A stretch of DNA of 64,000 bases, from assembly GCA_949293555.1 (NCBI GenBank), contig CASFDV010000001.1, forward strand, positions 138,590 to 202,589. The letters run 5' to 3'. A model generated the notes under the pieces. It saw only the letters and a program-made list of their open reading frames with translations. It was not told where the DNA came from and did not search any database. Position numbers and translations under genes: made by a program. Of this stretch, positions 31,688 to 48,046 are shown one piece after another; within the stretch, counting starts at the first letter, position 1, and the number at the start of each line of letters is the position of its first letter. This stretch comes from an uncultured Bacillota bacterium. GTDB lineage: Bacteria; Bacillota_I; Bacilli_A; RFN20; CAG-826.

Positions 31688-34600
31688 ATGGCACTTAAGT
31701 TATTCGGCCCTAGGTACAGGAACGACAACGAGATATTTCTCGCGATCGAAGGAAGGGCGAACTCGCTCCGCGCCTTGCTCAAAGAGCATAGGTTCATCGC
31801 GCTCCACGAATATGTCCCCCTCGTGGAGGCGACGAGGAAGGAACGCGAGGAAATCCGGACGATGGAGAGGAACGGAGTCTTCCTCGCCTGGTGCAAGAAC
31901 ACAAGGAGCGATCCGGACCTGCTTCAGGAAAACGTCGGCCTTCTCGAACGGGCGAAGGAAGAAGTGGGACGCCATAACGAGGACTTCGTGAGAGTTTCCT
32001 TGGCCGAGGAAAAAGACTACTTGGACCAGGTGCTCCGGGCAGACGATCCGAACATCCTCTTGGACGAGGACCAAAGGAAGGCGGTCCTGAGGGAGGAGGA
32101 CCAGACGCTCGTCATCGCGGGGGCAGGCGCCGGCAAGACGACGATGCTCGAGGCCAAGTGTCGCTATCTCATCGACAAAAGGGGCGTTGACCCGAGCCGC
32201 ATCCTCGTCCTTTCGTTCACGAGGAAGGCGACGGAGGAGCTGCGGGCCCGCTTCAGGAAGATGGGGATCCAGTCCAAGATCACCACGTTCCACTCCCTCG
32301 GCATAAACCTCATCCACTCGGCGGACAAACGCCCGATGAAAGTGGTCACAAGGGGATACTTGACCGACTCCATCATGAAGTTCATGCGGGACGACCTCCA
32401 TGACGAGTCCTTGATCAGCAAGGTCGCCATCTTCTTCGCCTCCTACCTGGACGTCCCCTTCGATCCCGGGAAGGAGAGGGAGCACTACGAGAAAATGCTC
32501 GCCGAAGGCGGTCAGATCACGATGAAGTCTTCCCTTGAGCGATATTTGGAAAAATACTCGAGTTCTCTGGAGAAAAAGAGAATAACCATGCAGGCCGAGC
32601 GAGTCCGTTCCCGCCAGGAATGCGCAATCGCGAACTTTCTATTCATCAATGGGGTCGACTACGAATACGAGACAGTCTACCCGTTTCGCTTCATCGGCTC
32701 GAACAAGCCGTATTGCCCCGACTTCCGGATCGAGCAGGATGGGAAGGAATTCTGGCTCGAGCACTTCGGAATATGCGAGGACGGGACGAGCGACATATTT
32801 ACGCCGGAGGAGCTCGAGGCCTATCAGCGAAACGTGATCGACAAGATCCGCCTTCACCGCCAGCACGGGACCAGGCTCATCCACACATGGAGCTCCTACA
32901 AGGACGGACGAAGCCTCATCAGCCACCTGAAGGAAGAACTTCAAAAGGCAGGCATACGCCTCGAGCCGAGGAATGCCGTGGAAATCTACCGCCAGATCGC
33001 CTCGACCGCCGAGGACCGCTACTTCATCCGCCTGGCTGTGCTTCTCGCCGACTTCATCCTCCACTTCAAGAGAAACGGATGGCCGATGGAAAGGTACGGG
33101 GATCTGAAGGCGAGCGCCAGGCAGAACAAAGACGAACGGACCCTCCTGTTCCTTGACATCGCCCAGCAGTGCCACTTCGCCTACGAATCACGCCTTCGCC
33201 AAGAAGGGGCGATCGACTTCGAGGACATGATCAACCTCGCCACGGAAAGGCTCCGGACGATGGAAAGAAACGGGGAGGACATCCCCTATGACTGGGTCCT
33301 TGTGGACGAATACCAGGACATCTCGCTCCAGCGCTTCAACCTGATCGAGGGGCTCCGGAAGGTGAGCCACGCGAAGTTCCTCGCGGTCGGGGACGACTGG
33401 CAGTCGATCTTCCGCTTCGCAGGGAGCAACCTTTCCTTGTTCGTGGATTTCAAGAAGAGGGTGGGGGAAGGCGACGTAATCTACCTGAGGAACACCCACA
33501 GGAACTCCCAGGAACTCATCGACATCGCCGGCGACTTCGTCATGAGGAACCCGGTCCAGTACCAGAAGAGCCTCGTCTCGAAGAAACGAGTCGTCGACCC
33601 TGTCATCCTTCTTTCCTACGACGACAGCTATTCGAAGGAAGAAACCCCGTACCACCGCCTCGGCCTTGCCGTGGAACGGGCCCTTACGGAAATCCACGAA
33701 AGAAGAGGGGACGCCGGGAAGACGCTCTTGATCGGGCGCTACAACTTCGACGGGGCGAAGCTCGGGCGGCTGAGCGACCTTTTCTCCTTCCAGGACGGCA
33801 AGATCACCTCGGTCCGCTACCCGGACATGGAGATCGACTTCATGACCGCCCACGCGAGCAAGGGGCTCGGCTACGACGACGTGATCCTGATCAACGGGAA
33901 GGACGACACGCTCGGCTTCCCTTCGAAGATCGAGGACGACCCGCTCATCAAGCTCGTCCAGAAGGAGACTCCCGAGATCGAGTACGGCGAGGAGCGGCGC
34001 CTCTTCTACGTGGCCCTCACCAGGACGAAGAACCGGGTATACATCGTCGTGCCCACCCACCATCCTTCCGCCTTCGTCCTGGAACTGAAGGAGCACTGCA
34101 CGAACATCGTCCTCAAGGGCGAGCGCCTCTCTCCCGAGGGAGCGCCGACCCTCGCGCTCAAGTGCCCGAGATGCGGCTTCCCCCTCCAAAGAAGAAGGCC
34201 GAGGAAAGGGATGGAAGGGACGAGGCTCCGCTCGATCTACGTCTGTTCCAACGACCCGGAGGCGTGCGGCTTCGTCACGAACGACCCCATGGGCGGCCTG
34301 CTCGAGATCCAGAAGTGCCCGGCCTGCGAGTCCGGCTATCTTCTCGTCAAGAAGTCCCGGACGAGCGATCAGCGCGTCCTCGGCTGCTCGAACCACAAGG
34401 ACGACAGGACAGGCTGCAACTTCATGATCATCGACCCGAGGCTCGACACCCTCGAGAAGATATCCCGGGACAAGCGCACCTATGAAGGCACGGACCTCCC
34501 TCTTGAAAGCCTTACGCTCCTCGGGCTCCCGGTCAGGAAGCTCATCGGGCTCCTTCGCTATACGGCAAGAACGATGGGGAAGGCCGGCGCCCAGGCGACA

Positions 34601-34927
34601 CTCAAGGAAACCGCAGGATTCCTGAAAGGGCATGCGCGGGCTTCCTGGAAGAGGAACGGCCTTACGAGAAGCAAGGCGTACGGATACCTTCGGGACGAAA
34701 ATCTCGAGGACATCCAGCGCGTCCTCCAGATGGCGGTCAACAGCGGCTTCCTCGCCCAAAAGGAAGGCCTTGGGAAGGAAAAGCGCCTTGTCATGGGAGC
34801 GACCGAGCCTACGGAAAAGGAATGCCGCCGATATTTCTCGCGCTTCCTCGTCCGGGACAGGGACTACTGGAAGAGGAGGGAGCGACCTTCTATTCCTCGT
34901 CCTCGCCCTTCTTCACAGGACGAATGA
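31688..34927 (+). CDS. UvrD/Rep-family helicase with nuclease-like insert and zinc ribbons
   Basis: A 1079-residue superfamily 1A DNA helicase. Walker A GAGAGKTT is near residue 145 and Walker B VLVDEYQD near 538, with GDDWQSIFRFAGS, TAHASKGLGYDDVI and RRLFYVALTRTK as later motifs. An insert in domain 1 (about 305-365) has an E...PDF...WLEHFG pattern of PD-(D/E)xK nucleases. The C-terminus carries topoisomerase-type zinc ribbons (KCPRCGF, about 825; KCPACES, about 875) and a likely RQC/HRDC-like helical domain (about 945-1040). A DNA repair or defence role is plausible. It overlaps the convergent CorC gene by 38 bp. Confidence 0.85.
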   Translation: MALKLFGPRYRNDNEIFLAIEGRANSLRALLKEHRFIALHEYVPLVEATRKEREEIRTMERNGVFLAWCKNTRSDPDLLQENVGLLERAKEEVGRHNEDFVRVSLAEEKDYLDQVLRADDPNILLDEDQRKAVLREEDQTLVIAGAGAGKTTMLEAKCRYLIDKRGVDPSRILVLSFTRKATEELRARFRKMGIQSKITTFHSLGINLIHSADKRPMKVVTRGYLTDSIMKFMRDDLHDESLISKVAIFFASYLDVPFDPGKEREHYEKMLAEGGQITMKSSLERYLEKYSSSLEKKRITMQAERVRSRQECAIANFLFINGVDYEYETVYPFRFIGSNKPYCPDFRIEQDGKEFWLEHFGICEDGTSDIFTPEELEAYQRNVIDKIRLHRQHGTRLIHTWSSYKDGRSLISHLKEELQKAGIRLEPRNAVEIYRQIASTAEDRYFIRLAVLLADFILHFKRNGWPMERYGDLKASARQNKDERTLLFLDIAQQCHFAYESRLRQEGAIDFEDMINLATERLRTMERNGEDIPYDWVLVDEYQDISLQRFNLIEGLRKVSHAKFLAVGDDWQSIFRFAGSNLSLFVDFKKRVGEGDVIYLRNTHRNSQELIDIAGDFVMRNPVQYQKSLVSKKRVVDPVILLSYDDSYSKEETPYHRLGLAVERALTEIHERRGDAGKTLLIGRYNFDGAKLGRLSDLFSFQDGKITSVRYPDMEIDFMTAHASKGLGYDDVILINGKDDTLGFPSKIEDDPLIKLVQKETPEIEYGEERRLFYVALTRTKNRVYIVVPTHHPSAFVLELKEHCTNIVLKGERLSPEGAPTLALKCPRCGFPLQRRRPRKGMEGTRLRSIYVCSNDPEACGFVTNDPMGGLLEIQKCPACESGYLLVKKSRTSDQRVLGCSNHKDDRTGCNFMIIDPRLDTLEKISRDKRTYEGTDLPLESLTLLGLPVRKLIGLLRYTARTMGKAGAQATLKETAGFLKGHARASWKRNGLTRSKAYGYLRDENLEDIQRVLQMAVNSGFLAQKEGLGKEKRLVMGATEPTEKECRRYFSRFLVRDRDYWKRRERPSIPRPRPSSQDE

Positions 34928-36197
34928 GGACGCGCCGGATGGCCTTCCTCGCCCCAAGGGCGACGATGCGGAACTGGTAGCCTTCGTAAGTGACTTCCGC
35001 CCCGATGCGGACGTTCTTCAGCGTCAGGAGCTCGATGAGGAAGCCGCCGAGGGTGTCCGACTCGGATCCGCTTTCCTCGATGTCGAGGCCGAGGGCCTCG
35101 AAGAGCTCCTCGAGGGTAAGCGCCCCGTCCGCGACGAAATCCCCGTTCTCCTGTTCCACGAGAGGCTCCTCCGCGTGGTCGGTCTCGTCCCAGATCTCCC
35201 CGACGACCTCCTCGACGATGTCCTCTTTCGTGAGCACGCCCTCGAATCCTCCGTACTCATCGAGGATCGCGGCAAGCTCGCCCTCGCCCTTGCGGAAGGA
35301 GTCGTAGATGACGCTCGCCTCCTCGCTCCGGGGGAAGAAGAGGAGAGGGCGGATGATCGAGGAAATGTCCTCGGAATTCCCTTCCAGATGAAGCCGGACC
35401 ACGTCCTTCAGTGCGAGGTATCCGAGCAAATCGTCGATCGTCTTCCCGTAGACGGGGATCCTCGTATGGGCGAAGGCGGACTCGTCCGCGAGGATGGCGG
35501 AGGCCTTCGTCCCGGAGGGGACCGCGTACACCTTGACCCTCGGGGTCATGATCTCGTACGCCTTCGCGGTGGCGAAGTCGAACGTCCCGCGCAGGAACTC
35601 GGCCTCCTCCTCCCGGAGGGTGCCCTTCTCCTCGCTTTCCTCGATCATCGCCTCGAGCCCTTCCTCGGAAGGCTTCGACTCGGGCAAAAGCTTCAGGAAC
35701 GGCCAGGAGACGAGGTTCCCGAGCCCCCCGACGAGATAGGTGATGGGGAAGGTCAGGAAGTAGCAGGCGGTGAGAGGGTAGCTATAGGCCTTCGCGAGCT
35801 GCAGGTTCCGGAGCTTCCCCATGCTCTTGGCGATGATCTCGCCGAAGATGATCTTCAATACGAGGAAGGACATCGAGAAGATGAGGCCGTAGTTCTCCAA
35901 AACGTCCGGGTCGGTGATGGAGAAGCAATAGCCGGCGACCGCGATCCCAAGGAGGGTGGAGACGCTGTCGAGGCCGGCGTTGATCGCGTCGTTCCAAAGC
36001 AGGATCGTCGAGATCGTCCTGTCGTAGCCCTTGGCAAGGGCAAGGGCGCGCCTTCCAATCTTGTCCGGGCGGGAGCCGACCTCGCGCTCGATCTTCCCGA
36101 GGGAAAGGGAGCCGTAGGCCATGTCCGCGCTCGAGAAGAAGAGCGACCCGCATAGCAGGAAGAAGAGAGCGATGGCGTAGCCGACGATGAGTTCCAT
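34890..36197 (-). CDS. CNNM/CorC-type transporter-associated protein 1
   Basis: A 435-residue membrane protein: an N-terminal CNNM domain with about four hydrophobic segments (residues 1-165), a CBS pair (about 205-335, with EIMTPRVKVYAV and DEYGGFEGVLTKEDI) and a C-terminal CorC_HlyC domain (about 350-430). The family exports Mg2+ or other divalent ions. The ATG at 36197 shares bases with the stop of the upstream paralogue (TGATG); a GTG one codon earlier is possible. The 3' end overlaps the helicase gene. The ion is not defined. Confidence 0.88.
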   Translation of the reverse strand: MELIVGYAIALFFLLCGSLFFSSADMAYGSLSLGKIEREVGSRPDKIGRRALALAKGYDRTISTILLWNDAINAGLDSVSTLLGIAVAGYCFSITDPDVLENYGLIFSMSFLVLKIIFGEIIAKSMGKLRNLQLAKAYSYPLTACYFLTFPITYLVGGLGNLVSWPFLKLLPESKPSEEGLEAMIEESEEKGTLREEEAEFLRGTFDFATAKAYEIMTPRVKVYAVPSGTKASAILADESAFAHTRIPVYGKTIDDLLGYLALKDVVRLHLEGNSEDISSIIRPLLFFPRSEEASVIYDSFRKGEGELAAILDEYGGFEGVLTKEDIVEEVVGEIWDETDHAEEPLVEQENGDFVADGALTLEELFEALGLDIEESGSESDTLGGFLIELLTLKNVRIGAEVTYEGYQFRIVALGARKAIRRVLIRPVKKGEDEE

Positions 36198-37303
36198 CAC
36201 TCGCCCCTCCCGGCCGGGATGAGCTCGTCGAGCACATCGTCCAGCGTGATGATGCCCTTCAGGGCGCCTTGCTCGTCCTTCACGAGGGCGAGATGGATCT
36301 TCTCCTCCGTGAGGACGTTGAACGCGGTGAGCAAATCGTCCCCGTCCTTCACCTCTACGACGTCGAGGAGGACGCTCCGGGGATCGAGGTGCTCGTCCTG
36401 GAAATACTCGCGGAAGAACACCTTGGTGGAAAGGATGCCGAGGCAGTTCCCCCTCTCCCCGAAGACAGGGAGCCTCGTGTAGGGCAGGGAAAGGAGGGTG
36501 TGCGGCAGGGTCTTGGGCGACATGTCCTCCTCATGGAGAAGGACGGCCTTCTCCACCGGGGTCATCACGTCCCCCGCCTTCTTGTGGGAAAGGGCGAGAG
36601 CCTGGCGGAGCATGCCCACTTCCTCGGGCTCGAGAAGCTCCTCTTCTTCCTTCGTGAGCTCGTTTTCGAGAACCGCCTCGTCCGCCTTCTCGAGGATGTC
36701 TTCCTTGGAAAGGAGGTTCTCCTCCCCGATGTGGAAGATCTTGTGCACGAGGCGGAGCAGCTGGCGGAACACCCATGAGATCGGGTAAAGGATGACGTAG
36801 ACGATGAAGTCGGGCCAGGCCAGGAACCTCGCCATCCTGTTCGGGAGGGACTTGGAAAGGATCTTCGGGACCGTGTCGCTCACGACGTATACGAGGAAGG
36901 CCATGACGACAGTGGACAAGATCGCCTCCACCGCGTCCCCGAGCCCATAGGCCTGGCAAATGTTGTAGAAGATGATCGCCGAGATAGAGGACATCAGGGT
37001 CTGGACGATGTTGTTGGCGACCAGGACGGAGACGAGCGTCCCTTCGAACTTCTCCGCGAGGTAGGTCACGATCCAGGCGGTCCTGCTCCCCTTCTCCGAC
37101 TCCGCCTTGAAGGCGAAGCGATCGCAGTTGCTGAAAGCGTTCTCGCTCGCCGAAAAGATCGCGCTCACGAGAAGGAGCACGGCGATAAGGACCCATGCCC
37201 CCCACATGGGCATGCCAAGGACACGGACGGAATCCAAGGTCTGTTCCGGTAGAGCGTCTAGGACGGGGAGTAGCAATCGACAAGGACCAGCAGGATCTGA
37301 CAT
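36197..37303 (-). CDS. CNNM/CorC-type protein 2
   Basis: A 368-residue CNNM protein lacking the C-terminal CorC_HlyC domain: hydrophobic CNNM region (about 35-185, with SAIFSASENAF) followed by CBS repeats (AGDVMTPVEKAVLL; GIITLDDVLDELI). It probably forms a heteromer with the downstream paralogue. The ATG at 37303 is selected because TTGCGC-17 bp-TATCTT ends 9 nt before it; an in-frame TTG 18 bp upstream would overlap the promoter. Role in divalent cation export is known for the family, not shown here. Confidence 0.82.
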   Translation of the reverse strand: MSDPAGPCRLLLPVLDALPEQTLDSVRVLGMPMWGAWVLIAVLLLVSAIFSASENAFSNCDRFAFKAESEKGSRTAWIVTYLAEKFEGTLVSVLVANNIVQTLMSSISAIIFYNICQAYGLGDAVEAILSTVVMAFLVYVVSDTVPKILSKSLPNRMARFLAWPDFIVYVILYPISWVFRQLLRLVHKIFHIGEENLLSKEDILEKADEAVLENELTKEEEELLEPEEVGMLRQALALSHKKAGDVMTPVEKAVLLHEEDMSPKTLPHTLLSLPYTRLPVFGERGNCLGILSTKVFFREYFQDEHLDPRSVLLDVVEVKDGDDLLTAFNVLTEEKIHLALVKDEQGALKGIITLDDVLDELIPAGRGE

Positions 37304-37312
37304 ATCGGCAAG

Positions 37313-37341
37313 AAGATACAAAAAAGCAAGGAGAGGCGCAA
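37313..37341 (-). promoter_or_regulatory. Promoter of the CNNM pair, near-leaderless
   Basis: On the minus strand TTGCGC (37341-37336), a 17-bp spacer and TATCTT (37318-37313), then 9 nt to the ATG. Confidence 0.5.
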
Positions 37342-37360
37342 GTATCGCCTAGCGGATATG

Positions 37361-37384
37361 GAAAAGCCCCCGGAAGGGGGGCTA
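37361..37384 (-). terminator. Terminator of the 38476-37454 gene pair
   Basis: Stem AGCCCCC/GGGGGCT followed on the minus strand by TTTTCC. Confidence 0.8.
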
Positions 37385-37453
37385 ATCAAGGAACTATGGA
37401 GTTTTAGAAGGAAATCGGAACTTTAACCTCGGAATAGAAGAAATATTGACTTT

Positions 37454-37966
37454 CTAGGAAACCAGGAAGCGTTCCCGGAAAGTATCGAAGTCCTCCGTCC
37501 TCCCGTCGGCGACCCGCAGGAGCTCCTCCATCTCGGTGTCGGACCAGAGGGAGACGCGGACCACCGTGTCGAAGGCGATCTGCTTCCAGTCCTCCCCCTC
37601 GAAGAAGGGGAGGCATTCGATGCGGACGATCCTTTCATCCAGGTCGAGGAGGTAGCGCCCGCAGGGATCGGAGACGCTGTTGGCGAACCCGATGGCTTCC
37701 ATCAGGAGCGCCCGGTCCACGGGCTTCACGGCTATCGCCGAGTAGACGTTCGCCCACGTAAGCTCGCCTTGCTTCGCCTCGCCTTCCGGGAGCTCGACGA
37801 AAACCTCGAAGGAGGATTTGCCGGGCACCTTGGAGACATAGGGCACCTTGATGCGGCCGCCCTCTTCCTCGAACTTCAGGTTATGCTCCCGGAGCCCCGC
37901 CCGGACGGCGGCCTTCCTGGCGTCGCTCTTCGACGCGAAGGAATCGAAATTCATCTTCCCGAACAT
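37454..37966 (-). CDS. Unknown protein, possible YbjN-like fold
   Basis: A 170-residue soluble protein with alternating strand and helix pattern, starting MFGKMNFDSF. It has GGAGG before the ATG, formed by the last codons of the upstream gene, so translation is coupled. No catalytic motif is visible. Together with the upstream gene it resembles the YbjN/type III-secretion-chaperone-like proteins found in pairs in many bacteria, but the similarity is only in size, order and pattern. Function unknown. Confidence 0.6.
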   Translation of the reverse strand: MFGKMNFDSFASKSDARKAAVRAGLREHNLKFEEEGGRIKVPYVSKVPGKSSFEVFVELPEGEAKQGELTWANVYSAIAVKPVDRALLMEAIGFANSVSDPCGRYLLDLDERIVRIECLPFFEGEDWKQIAFDTVVRVSLWSDTEMEELLRVADGRTEDFDTFRERFLVS

Positions 37967-37969
37967 ACG

Positions 37970-38476
37970 CTAGCCTCCGAATGCATCGTCGCGGAATTCC
38001 TCGAGGTTCTTGTAGCCCCCCGAGAGGGCCTTCCTCAAGTACGGGAAGTAGTCGAACCCGGCGGTCGCGCTCATGTCGACATAGGCGCGCATCAGGTCGT
38101 CGGAGATCTCGCCGCCCCTGTAGTAGAAGCTGATGTCGAAGATCAGCATGTCCCCCTCGTCCTCGTCCTCCTCGACCCTGACCGAGCCCATGACGAGGGA
38201 AAGGTTCACGAGGTTCAGCGCCTCGAGGAAAAGGGGGAGGTCGTTCTGCTCTCCAAGGGGGAGGTCCTTGACGGTGAAATGGAGGCGAATGAAGTCCTGG
38301 GTATCGCTCCGGTGGGAAGTCTCCCCCGAAAGGATGATGTCGACGACCTTCCCGCCCCCGCTCTTCATGGGGATGCAGATGCCTTCCTGCTGCTGGCGGA
38401 ACTCGAATCCGCAGCGCCCAGCGCATTTGGCGAAGGCCGCGATGCCTTCGTTCTTCAGTTCCTGGAACTTGCTCAC
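37970..38476 (-). CDS. Unknown protein, possible YbjN-like fold
   Basis: A 168-residue soluble protein with the GTG start preceded by AAGGAGG. The middle part (EALNLVNLSLVMGSVRVEE, then DMLIFDISFYY) is reminiscent of the YbjN domain, in which an LN...L..G........G...... pattern joins helices and strands. It is followed 3 nt later by a gene of nearly the same size, and the pair ends at a terminator. I consider YbjN-like the best guess, at moderate confidence. Confidence 0.6.
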   Translation of the reverse strand: MSKFQELKNEGIAAFAKCAGRCGFEFRQQQEGICIPMKSGGGKVVDIILSGETSHRSDTQDFIRLHFTVKDLPLGEQNDLPLFLEALNLVNLSLVMGSVRVEEDEDEGDMLIFDISFYYRGGEISDDLMRAYVDMSATAGFDYFPYLRKALSGGYKNLEEFRDDAFGG

Positions 38477-38532
38477 TGCCGCTCCTCCTTTTTCAAGGAA
38501 ATTAAACCACCGCAGGGAAATCGCACCAAGCG

Positions 38533-39450
38533 TCAGGGAAGGACAAGTTCCTTCCCCTCGAGGGCCAAGGAACGGAAGGAGAAGCGCTCCTCCTCCCCCT
38601 CCTCCCTCCGGATGGCGTACACCCCGTCGTCCAGATCCATCAGGGACTGGTAGAGGGTCACCTCGTCCCGTCCCTCCTCGTCCTTCACCACGCCTCTGGG
38701 GAAGCTGACGGAATCAAGGATCTTCCAGAAGGCCCTCTCGTCCTTCCCCTCAAGGAAGCGGTTCAAGTAGGCGGCCTTCTGGAAACGGGAAGGGGCCGTC
38801 CAGTCGCCCGGAAGGCCATAGGTCCCCCCTCCCACCCCGAGGGCGGGCAGACCGAGCCCCATCCGGTCCTCCATGCCAAGGGGGCCGATCCCCCTGAGGC
38901 GGCGGAGCATCTCCAGCTGCACGGGGAAGGAAGGGCTGTTCGTCAGCACTCCGACGGGGTTCTCGTATATGTGGAGCCCGTCCATGTCGCTTTCGATCAC
39001 GTAGGAGCGCTCCTTGTCCGCAAGGATGTGGTGGAGGGGCGCCAGAGGAAGCTTCTCGGAGAAAGGCTCGTTCACGAGGGAGCACTCCTTTAGGAAGGAG
39101 ACCGCCTCATCCGCATCGGAAAACTTCCCAAGGACATAGGTGAAAAGCTCATAAGGGGCAAGCGCCTTCTTTCCCTCCGAGGCCTTCTGGGGATAGAAGG
39201 CGAGCCCGGGGTAGTTCAGCCCCGCCAGGGCGAGCCCCTTCTCGTTCATCGCGTCGAAATACAGGGGATAGCCTCCCATGGGAAGGGCCGCCCCGAGGAT
39301 TGCCAGATGATGCTCCAGAACCCCCAGGTGATGAGAAAGGAGGGGATGATTCCTTGGAGAAAGGACTACCACTTCCCCGAACCTCGTCGAGACATCGAGG
39401 TTCCTGCCGAAAAGGACATGGTCGCCTTTCCTATGGACTGCCGTGCACAT
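38533..39450 (-). CDS. Choloylglycine hydrolase-family enzyme (bile salt hydrolase/penicillin V acylase)
   Basis: An N-terminal nucleophile (Ntn) hydrolase of 305 residues. It begins MCTAVHRKGD, so removal of Met exposes the catalytic Cys; Arg16 and Asp19 in FGRNLD, an Asn in LAGLNYPG and LTNSPSFPVQ complete the active-site pattern of bile salt hydrolases and penicillin V acylases. It cleaves amide bonds of conjugated bile acids or related amides. The start is firm: TATAAT lies 6 nt upstream, so the message is probably leaderless, and an earlier start would bury the Cys. No signal peptide. Confidence 0.88.
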   Translation of the reverse strand: MCTAVHRKGDHVLFGRNLDVSTRFGEVVVLSPRNHPLLSHHLGVLEHHLAILGAALPMGGYPLYFDAMNEKGLALAGLNYPGLAFYPQKASEGKKALAPYELFTYVLGKFSDADEAVSFLKECSLVNEPFSEKLPLAPLHHILADKERSYVIESDMDGLHIYENPVGVLTNSPSFPVQLEMLRRLRGIGPLGMEDRMGLGLPALGVGGGTYGLPGDWTAPSRFQKAAYLNRFLEGKDERAFWKILDSVSFPRGVVKDEEGRDEVTLYQSLMDLDDGVYAIRREEGEEERFSFRSLALEGKELVLP

Positions 39451-39456
39451 GCCTAG

Positions 39457-39462
39457 ATTATA
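39457..39462 (-). promoter_or_regulatory. -10 box of choloylglycine hydrolase gene, leaderless geometry
   Basis: TATAAT on the minus strand followed by six bases and the ATG at 39450. Confidence 0.6.
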
Positions 39463-39559
39463 AGGCAAAGGGAGGCCTCTCGTTTCTCTTCCTAAAATAC
39501 GCCCGGTGCATGGAGAAGATAGTTTTCGAATAACCCTGCAATTCGCATGGATAATGAAA

Positions 39560-39586
39560 GAAAAGGCCCCTTTCGGAGCCTTTTGA
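39560..39586. terminator. Terminator of the rpl-rpo operon
   Basis: Read on the minus strand, GGCTCC/GGGGCC with a GAAA loop is followed by TTTTCTTTC, just after the rpoC stop. The other strand also has TTTT after the stem. Confidence 0.85.
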
Positions 39587-39599
39587 GAAGAATTCCGGA

Positions 39600-43583
<3,984 letters not shown>

Positions 43584-43597
43584 ACGCTCTCCCTTCA

Positions 43598-47349
<3,752 letters not shown>

Positions 47350-47353
<4 letters not shown>

Positions 47354-47961
47354 TGCTGCTCCTTCGTTCTGGTTGCTTCGATCACCCAGTAGCCCTTCTC
47401 GCGGGCGATCCTTTCCGCCTTCCCGAAGAGTCCCTCGAGATGGCGGAGGGCGCTCGGGGCGCCCTGTTCCTTGCGGATCACGACGAGAAGCCTTCCTCCG
47501 GGAAGAAGATGCGCCAGGGCCCCTTGGTAGATGGCCTGGCAGGTCTTCTTCCCCGCGCGGATCGGCGGGTTCGTCAGGATGGTGTCGAAGTGGTCGGAGA
47601 TGGCGGAGAACGCGTCGCTTTCGACGAACGTCGCCTGCGAGGAGACGCCGATCCTCTCGGCGTTCCTCTTCGCGAGGGCGAGGGCCCGCGGGTTCACGTC
47701 GGAGAGCGTGACGCGCCGCGACGGGTCCAGGGCGGCAAGGAGCAGTCCGATCGCTCCCGCGCCGCACCCGACGTCGAGGATGCTCTTCCCCAGGGGCAGG
47801 GGGGCGGCGGTCTCTAGAAGAAGCCGCGTGCCCTTGTCGAGCCCATGCTTGGAGAACACCCCGTTGTCGCCCAGGAAGGGCCATTCCCTCCCGAAGAGAG
47901 TGAAACCCGCGTCGATCTCTCGATGCGGGAGGCTCTCGTCGTTCACGAAGTAATGGCTCAT
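47350..47961 (-). CDS. RsmC-like class I SAM methyltransferase
   Basis: A 203-residue methyltransferase with the SAM motif ILDVGCGAGAIGLLLA and the N6-adenine/guanine-type NPPIRAG motif (NPP), as in 16S rRNA guanine-N2 methyltransferase RsmC; the Bacillus equivalent (YbxB) occupies the same place between rplL and rpoB. The start MSHYFVNDE is typical for the family. A G-rich ribosome site and a 12-bp hairpin lie upstream. The target base is inferred from family. The stop overlaps the rpoB start. Confidence 0.88.
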
Positions 47962-47985
47962 CGGGAGGAACCCCCCTAAGGCGGC

Positions 47986-48024
47986 AAAATCCCTGTCCCG
48001 GGAGGACGGTATCCCGGGGCAGGG
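47986..48024 (-). terminator. Hairpin between rplL and rsmC, probable partial terminator
   Basis: A 12-bp stem (CCCTGCCCCGGG/CCCGGGACAGGG on the minus strand, one wobble pair) is followed by ATTTTG. The short T-run suggests attenuation that lowers polymerase expression relative to L7/L12. Confidence 0.6.
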
Positions 48025-48046
48025 CGGTCGATGAAAGGTTGCGAGA

